From Conus ventricosus (lineage: Eukaryota; Mollusca; Gastropoda; Neogastropoda; Conidae): a DNA stretch of 64,000 nt. The stretch is taken from the NCBI GenBank assembly GCA_018398815.1, contig CM031621.1:1253806-1317805 (forward strand), given 5' to 3'. Every line of letters starts with the position of its first letter. The first letter of the stretch is position 1. The position numbers were made by a program, and so were the translations under genes. This document shows positions 57,465-64,000 of this stretch, piece by piece. The notes under the pieces were generated by a model. It was not told the origin of the DNA, did not search any database, and saw only the letters and a program-made list of their open reading frames with translations.

Positions 57465-58690
57465 GGCCAGGCTGACCCTGCAAACAAACAGAACCAGTGT
57501 CATGAGAAATGCATCCAAACACTACAGAATCCACTTCAATGGCCAGCTGACAACTGCAAACACACAGAACCAGTGTCCATTAGAAATGCATACAAACACT
57601 ACAGAATCCACTGCAATGGGGCCAGGCTGACACTGCAAACAAACACTACAGAATCCACTTCAATGGCCAACAGACACTGCAAAACAAAACAGAAAACAGT
57701 GTCAAGAGAAATGCATACAAACACTACAGAATCCACCTTCAATGCCAGGGCTGACACTGCAAACAAACACTACAGAATCCACTTCAATGCCAGCTGACAC
57801 TGCAAACAAACACTACAGAATCCACTCTCAATGCCAGGCTGACAACGCAAACTAACACTACAGAATCCACGTCAATGCCAGCTGACACGTGCAAACAAAC
57901 ACTACAGAATCCACTTCCAAAGGCCAGCTGACCCACTGCAAACAACACACTAACAGTATCCACTTCAATGGCCAGGCTAACACATGCTCAAACAAACAGA
58001 AACAGTGTCATGAGAAAATGCATCCAACACTACAGAATCCCACTTCATGGCCATGCTAACACTGCAAACAAACAGAAACCATGTCAGAGAAATGCATACA
58101 AACACTACAGAAATCCACTTCAATGCCACTGACACTGCAAACAAACAGAAACCATGTCATTGAAATTGCAAACACACACTACAGAATCCACTTCAATGGA
58201 CCAGGCTGGACACATCAAACAACACTACAGAATCGCACTTCAATGTGCCAGCTGACACTGCAAAACAAACACACAGAAACCCCTATCAAAAATGGCAAGG
58301 CTGACACTGCAATCAAACCTACAGAATCCAATTCAATGGCCAGGCTGACACAGCAAACAAACCCTACAGAAATCCACTAATCAATGGCCAGGCTGACACT
58401 GCAACAAACACTACAGAAACCACTTCAATGGCCAGGCTGACACTGCAAGACACTCTACGAAACCACTTCAATGGCCACTGACACTGCAAACAAACTACTA
58501 CAGCATCCACTTCAAATGGCCAGTCAGACACTGCCAACACACACTACAGAATCCACTTCAAAGGCCAGGCAGACACGCAAACACACTACAGAAATCCACG
58601 TCAATGGCAAGCTGACACCGCAATTAAAGGGGGGACACTACAGAATCCACTTCATGGCCAGGCTTGACACTGCAGACAAACAGAAACACA
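57465..58690. repeat. 45-bp minisatellite, about 25 copies
   Basis: The unit contains AATGGCCAGGCTGACACTGC, AAACAAACACTACAGAATCC and ACTTC. Longer versions insert AACAGTGTCATGAGAAATGC. On the minus strand each unit contains TTTGTTTGCAG, another acceptor-like string, but no matching exon was found. Confidence 0.93.
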
Positions 58691-58744
58691 GAATAATGGA
58701 AAGCAAACCAGTGTCAATAAACTGCATACACACCCAGCAGAATA

Positions 58745-59400
58745 ACAGCTTCTGGACAAATGTGTACACTGACACTTACTACCTTAGTACAAAAGTGTAC
58801 ACAGTCACTACCTTAATACAAATCGTGTACACTGCCACTACCTGTAGACAACACTGTCACTACGCCTGTAGGACAAAAGTGTACACTGTCCACTACCTGT
58901 AGGACAAATGTGTACACAGTCACTACCTGTATGACAAATGTGTACACTGACCCTACCTGTAGGACCAATGTGTACACATGTCACAACCTGTAGGTACAAC
59001 ACTGACACTACCTTAGGACAAATGTGTACACTGTCACAAACTGGTAGGACAACACTGTCACTACCTGTAGGACAAAATTGTACACTGTCCCTACCTGTAG
59101 GACAACACTGTCACTACCTGAGACAACACTGTCACTACCTGAGAACAAAAGGTACACAGTCACCACCTGTATAGACAAATGTGTACACTGTCCGCACCTT
59201 GTAGGACAACACAGACACTACCTGTAGGACAACCACTGTCACTACCTGTAGGACAAATGTGTACATAGTCACACCTGAATGACAAATGTGTTACGACTGT
59301 CGACTCCCTGTTAGGACAACACTGTCACTACCTGTATGACAAATGTTAACACTGTCACTACCTGAATGACACCCTGACACTCCTGTAGGACAAAATGCAT
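58745..59400. repeat. 30-bp minisatellite (with 23-bp variants)
   Basis: The unit contains AATGTGTACACTGTCACTAC and CTGTAGGACA; short forms lack GTGTACACTG-type parts. Indel-rich. Confidence 0.93.
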
Positions 59401-60074
59401 ATAAAGGATGCGTGTTGTGATGGTGACAACTGTTTCCCCCCCCCAACTGTCACTTCCTGTATGCCAAAATGTCATCATAAAAAAAAAAAGGTGGCATTGT
59501 GTGATTGTGCCAAGAACAAACTGTGAAGGACTTTCTGACAGCAGACACGTGGAAGGGCCTGAGGCAGAAACGCAGTGGATAGAAAGATATCATAGTCCAG
59601 AGACCAACCAACAAGGAGGACATCCCATCAGCGAACTCACAGAAGGTAGTTATCTGACAGGTTCAGTTTCCAAAAATTATGAAAAGATGTACAAAAACAA
59701 TGCGCTTTTGTAGCAAACATCAATCTATCTATAACACCTCTGGTAAACGATACGCACTATCTGTGTACTGAAACAAAGCCTCATATTTCATGTCAGATGA
59801 AACAAAATCACGCCATTATTGCATTGTGACACCGAGGCAGCTACAAAGCTGGTCAAGTGAATTCACAACACTACAAACCGGAAATCGATCAAACCAAACT
59901 AAAAATGTGATGGCCCTCAGATAGATAACAGCAATTCTGCTGGCTCTGAACATAAATGTAAATGGAAAAAGCAGCAACCTGCAAAATGCTCCTGTTAATC
60001 CTTGTAGATGTCAGCAAGCTGTACACTCATCCCTGGAGGCACACTGAAAGTAAAGAGGGAGATCCACCTCTTAC
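59401..60074. other. PIPOX intron, unique sequence
   Basis: Non-coding sequence downstream (minus strand) of the exon at 60075. Runs of C (59438) and A (59480) are present; no exon or repeat family was recognised. Confidence 0.4.
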
Positions 60075-60263
60075 CTGCAAAGGTAAAGTAACGCCAAGCG
60101 GTTTAAGCAGCTTTGATGTCCATGGTCCTGTAGCCATGACAACCTTCCTTTGGTGCGGTATAGACATTTGTGGTTGTCAAGGTAACCAGAGTTGTACCCG
60201 TGATGAAGGCAGTGACGGTTCTCCATCAACGCAAGCACCCCACCACAACTGTTGGAACACTTT
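60075..60263 (-). CDS. PIPOX: PIPOX-like exon (KVFQQ to GPWTSKLLKPLG..LPLQ), frame disturbed
   Basis: Minus-strand exon whose end reads VVMATGPWTSKLLKPLGVTL then PLQ, before a clean donor GTAAGAGG; this is the well-known AGPWTN.LL.PLG..LPL region of PIPOX. Upstream, VTLTTTN and, near the start, KVFQQ and VDGEP fit the family (L...GG...DGE.V) but in other frames. One extra G in AAGGAAGG (about 60146) and indels in the first 40 bases separate the frames. The acceptor reads TTGAG, where all neighbouring repeat copies read TTGCAG. These small lesions look like sequencing errors. More N-terminal exons, including the GxGxxG dinucleotide fold, are outside the window. Confidence 0.75.
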
Positions 60264-60895
60264 CTCAACACAACAGAATCCGTCTGTTGTGTGGAGTGTT
60301 TCCCCACATGAACACAAGTATAACACAGACTTACCCCACCACACTGTTGGAACACACTTCTTTACTGCTTTTCTGCAACACAACAGAAATCTGTCTGTGA
60401 GTGGGAGTGTTCCCCACATGAACACAGTATAACACAGACAATACCCCACCCACTGTTGGAACACTTTCTGCAACACAACAGTAACCCGTCTGGTTGTGTG
60501 GGAGGTTCCCCACTGAACACAGTAAACACAGACTTACCCACCACACTGTGGAAACACTTTCTGCAACACAACAGAATCTGTCGTGTGTGAAGTGATCCCC
60601 ACAAGACACAGTATAACACAGGACTTTACCACCCCACCACACTGTTTGAACACTTTCTGCAACACAACAGAATCCTACTGTTGTGTGGAGTGTTCCCTCA
60701 CACATGAACACAGTATAACACAAGACTTACCCCACCACACTGTTGGAACACTTTCAGCAACACAACAGAATCCGTCTGGTTGTGGTGGGAAGTTCCCCAC
60801 ATTAACGCAGTAATAACACAGACTTACCCCACCACACTGAAGAACACTTTCTGCAACACAACACTACCGTCTGTTTTGTGTGGGAGTGTTCCTTT
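60231..60895. repeat. 94-bp minisatellite made of the PIPOX exon acceptor
   Basis: Six further units. On the minus strand each contains TCTGTTGTGTTGCAG and AAAGTGTTCCAACAGTGTGG, i.e. polypyrimidine tract, AG and about 25 bases of the exon at 60075-60263, plus GTTCATGTGGGGAACACTCC. The array grew from the 3' splice site into the intron. Confidence 0.9.
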
Positions 60896-61860
60896 GACAT
60901 ATTTGTCCCTGATTACATAGATACCTATGTCACCATGACCCTTCCTTTTGACAGATGTGTCCCCGTTTTTAGATACCTAGTTGCCGTGACCTTCCTTTTG
61001 ACAGAGTGTCCTGTTTTTTTATAAAACCTATGTTGCAATACCTGCCTTTTGACACACTTGTCTCGTTTTAAAGATACCTATGTCCGCCCTGGACCTTCCT
61101 TTTGACAGACATGTCCCGTTTTTTAGAGAAAACCTATGTCGCCCTGACCTTCCTTTTTTGGACGACTTGTCCCGTTTATATAGATACCTATGTCGCCCTG
61201 ACCTTCCTTTTGACAGGGGACTTGGTCCCCGTTTTTACAGATAACTATGTCGCCTTGACCTTTTTTTTTTGACAGACTTGTCCCGTAGTTATAGATACCA
61301 TGTCACCATGACCTTCCCTTTTGACAGACTTGTGCCGTTTTTTTAAATACATAAGTCGCCCTGACCTTCCTTTTGACAGACTTGAGCCATTTTTATAGAA
61401 ACCTATGTCGCCCGACCTGCCATTAGACAGACTTTCCGTTTTTTATAGATACCTATGTCGTACCATGAACCTTCCTTTGACAGACTTTGACCCCGTTTTT
61501 AGAGATACCTGTGTCCCCTCTGACCGTTCCCTTTTGACAGACCTGTCCCCGTTTTATAGATATCCACCATGTCGTCCCCCCCCCATGACCTGCCTTTAGA
61601 CAGACTTTTCCCGTTTTTAATAGATACTATTCGTCAGGACCTTCCTTTTGACAGACTTTGTCCTTTTTTATAGATACCTATGTCGCCCTGAACCTCCTTT
61701 TGACAGACTTGTCCCATGTTTATAGACACCTAATGTCGCATGACCTGCCTTAGACAGACTTGTCCCGTTTTTGTAGATACCTATGTGTCATTGACCTTCC
61801 TTTTGACACACTTGTGAACAGGTGGGGTGTATACCTATGTCGTCATGACCTTCCTTTGAA
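60896..61860. repeat. 52-bp minisatellite, about 18 copies
   Basis: The unit contains TTGACAGACTTGTCCCGTTT, TTATAGATACCTATGTCGCC and CTGACCTTCCTT. Copies differ by many indels. Short frames reading through it are not genes. Confidence 0.93.
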
Positions 61861-61952
61861 CAGATAAGATACGATAAAGATAATGTTCTTATAGCCCACC
61901 GACCGCAAGGGCCTCATCAGGCTGTCACCACGTTTATAACAACTCAACCATC

Positions 61953-61997
<45 letters not shown>
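61861..61997 (+). mobile_element. SINE-like element with ~45-base poly(A) tail
   Basis: Begins AGATAAGATACGATAAAGAT, then TTATAGCCCACCGACCGCAA, GGCTGTCACC, and ends in an A run of about 45 bases. Same family as 2166 and 15783. The long pure A tail indicates retroposition and a fairly recent insertion. Confidence 0.7.
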
Positions 61998-61999
<2 letters not shown>

Positions 62000-64000
62000 T
62001 TCACACATCTCGATAATGACATCGTCTACAAACGAACAAACACATTGTTAAAATCCTTCTCCGTAAAATCTCAAAAATCATGAAAAATGTTAATTTCTCA
62101 CAAAAACCCAAGGATCACGTCAGGCGGACATCCCTGAACAGATCATCATGGACTCCCGCTGTAAAAAAAAATGTTTGTGTCTCACTATCCGTGCAAGTCC
62201 AACACTCTACAAGAACATGTTTCATTGTTCAGTGGCGCATGACATGGAATGCACCACGGAGCTTCTTCCACTCTTAAAAGTAAGAAATGGTAAAATACGA
62301 ATGGCCGTGTGCAACGGCAACAGAAACCGTATCCTCTTTAACGACCACCCGACGTAGATGAGGAAGTCGTAAAGGTTTGACGAGATCTGAAAGAGATTTG
62401 TATATCCGACTGTGAGTTCCAATCCTCCTGCCCAGAGGTCTCTCACATAATCGTTAAATTGGGTTTCACATCTGGAGCAGGGATACAAGTTTGACAGATT
62501 CTCTCTTGTGGCGTTCTGGCTAAACGAATCAACATTTCGTTCCCGCCGATGCCAACATGGCCAGGAACCCAGCAAAGTAATGTTGTAACCGTCCGCCTTC
62601 AACTTGCTAAATAGTTTCAAAAAAAAGGAAAAGTTACTGGAACCTGAAGGTTTGCGCCAGCTATGGCCTACAAAGCTGACAGCGCATCCGACAGAACCAG
62701 AAAGTCCCTCCTCGAAGATGGGAATTATCTTCAAGCCAGTACTTAGATGCAGAAAGTTCAGCAGAGAAAAGACAGAAGCCTCTGAATGTATAGTTTCCAA
62801 CAATATCTGAGAAGGAGCCCAGGCAGTAGCCTTGCACAGGCCACACCATCCACCGACTGGAACCGTCCATGAAAACTTTATGATAGGATGGAAATTTTGA
62901 ACAAGCTCGGCATACAAAGCCTGTACGCCAGAGAGCCTGTAGACTCCTTACGAAAGCTGCGAGAAATCAAAACGAATCTCTGGTGTGAAAAAGGATCCCA
63001 TGGAGGTTGATCCGGAAACTTGAAAAATCAAGAAACTACTCCCAGGTTCTATACCTGCAATCCGCACGTGCGGCTGCATACGTCAGCCCAAACGGCGGAA
63101 TACATTTTTGGGTTGTTTTCAAACTAAGACTATATGGGGAACGGAGGGTCCAAAAACACAGTCATAGCATGATTCTGCGGTTCTCTGAGAACAGTCGTAA
63201 GTAATAATTCAAAGACAAGTTTCCAGCCTGCGGTGACAGTGAAGGTTCACCTGCCTCGCTACAGGCTGAACACACAGGGTGTTGCGGACGCTCCAAAGAC
63301 AGAGAAACTAAGCCCTAGATGGTGGATAGGGCCAAGAGTTTGAGGTAAGAATGAAATCATTGCGGAGCCGTCCACAGCACAACGAGTCCAGTTTAAGAAA
63401 CAGGACCAGGGCTATGTAGAGGTGCAAACAAAGTTTTCTTAACAGCGCCCCCGTCGGTGTGTGCTACGACCCCCAGAATATTCAGTACCTTTTTGGCAAG
63501 CAGTTTTGAGATTTTTAAATGGCTGAGAAATTTAAGTTTTTGGTCAAAAAAGACACAGAAAATTTAGGCCTCTTTAACGAGCAGAATGGAGAATTACCGA
63601 CGTGAAGATTCAGTATTCTGAAAAACAGACGGACAATATGGAAGTGAGATACACTGGGTTTCTTGTAGCAGAAAAGGTGAAACCTTTTCATCCGCCCACT
63701 GATGGATTTTATCTAACGCAAAGCTGAGCCTGCGCTGGACATCACTGGTATCTGGCTTCCAGTTTGCGTAGACAGACAAAAACATCACAACAATGAGCAG
63801 TCTGAACCCTGCTGAACTGATTTCAACAATGTTGCTGATTTTAATACAAAGAGGTCAGGAGACAGTATGCTCCCCTGGGAACACCCCACTCCTGCTCGTG
63901 ACATCAGAGAGAGTGGTGCCACCCGGACCAGAAACTGTCCGTTCTGCCAAAAAAATTTTGAATAAAAAGAGGAAGATGACCTCCGAAAACCCAGATCGTG
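61998..64000 (-). pseudogene. Decayed RNase H-bearing non-LTR retrotransposon, running off the right edge
   Basis: Minus strand, in order from the right edge: RT motif B (GCSQGSILSPDLFVLK near 63870); the region after the catalytic site (SVYANWKPDTSDVQRRLSFA, DKIHQWADEK, 63788-63594); degenerate thumb blocks (LALGAF-like) at 63450-63050; RNase H with VFMDGS at about 62870; and CWVPGHVGIGGNE at about 62555. The two catalytic aspartates of the RT are not present where expected (LLIVVMFLSVYA). There are several frameshifts and stops. A protein-like region continues to about 62220, then a 3' flank. The element type is I/Jockey-like; the endonuclease, if any, lies outside the window. Confidence 0.75.

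Noticed and set aside
62222..62917. A 231-codon host gene on the minus strand
   Set aside because: RNase H motifs in neighbouring frames (VFMDGS, CWVPGHVGIGGNE) show it is a frameshifted retrotransposon relic.
1..64000. tRNA, rRNA or known small RNA genes
   Set aside because: None recognised by eye on either strand; a covariance-model scan would be needed to exclude degenerate copies.

Overview
This window is animal nuclear DNA. It holds two intron-rich, tail-to-tail protein genes with typical GT-AG introns, AATAAA signals and a peroxisomal C-terminus, plus several non-LTR retrotransposon fragments and very many micro- and minisatellites. Repeat content and style fit a lophotrochozoan, most likely a mollusc. 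That placement is an inference; no species marker was identified. There is no sign of bacterial operons, CRISPR, rRNA or tRNA genes.

Left third (1-17.4 kb), + strand: four 3'-terminal coding exons (728-877, 9641-9835, 16089-16229, 16610-16957) of a multi-pass membrane protein whose 5' part lies outside the window. All visible introns are phase 0. The two exon pairs encode visibly homologous halves (3+3 membrane segments), followed by a basic Arg/Ser tail and a poly(A) signal at 17374. I cannot name the family. Its introns carry a 43-bp array, a 27-bp array (open in frame), a Gypsy integrase relic, an RNase H-bearing LINE relic, a TIR DNA transposon and a SINE-like repeat triplicated beside an exon.

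Intergenic (17.4-25 kb): a roughly 55-bp array, a degenerate family of about 60 bp, a roughly 80-bp array and a possible transposase start fragment.

Right part (25-60.3 kb), minus strand: a peroxisomal sarcosine oxidase/L-pipecolate oxidase (PIPOX)-like gene, recognised from four exons. They are 60075-60263 (K-L-L-K-P-L-G region), 51945-52094 (YWQEK to YPGYVK), 30913-31068 (VSYEAL to the flavin-Cys CIY motif) and 25010-25137 (HGFKLAPVVGK to a terminal SKL peroxisome signal). The N-terminal FAD-binding exons lie beyond the right edge, and one short exon between 30.9 and 25.1 kb was not found. The introns are almost entirely satellite: about 18.7 kb of a 35-bp unit, a 46-bp G/C-skewed array interrupted by a LINE 3' end, and blocks of 50, 77, 56, 45, 30, 94 and 52 bp units. 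49.4-53.3 kb recurs at 53.3-57.4 kb with many single-base indels, which looks like an unpolished assembly duplication.

The most unusual signal is that several arrays are copies of the adjoining exon-intron junctions. The 50-bp and 94-bp arrays each carry the splice acceptor plus the first bases of their PIPOX exon. The 46-bp array carries the exon end (flavin-Cys codon) plus its splice donor. The third visible exon of the + strand gene has its acceptor repeated three times. In this locus minisatellites seem to have been born at splice sites. The last 2 kb (62-64 kb) is a decayed minus-strand non-LTR retrotransposon running off the edge.
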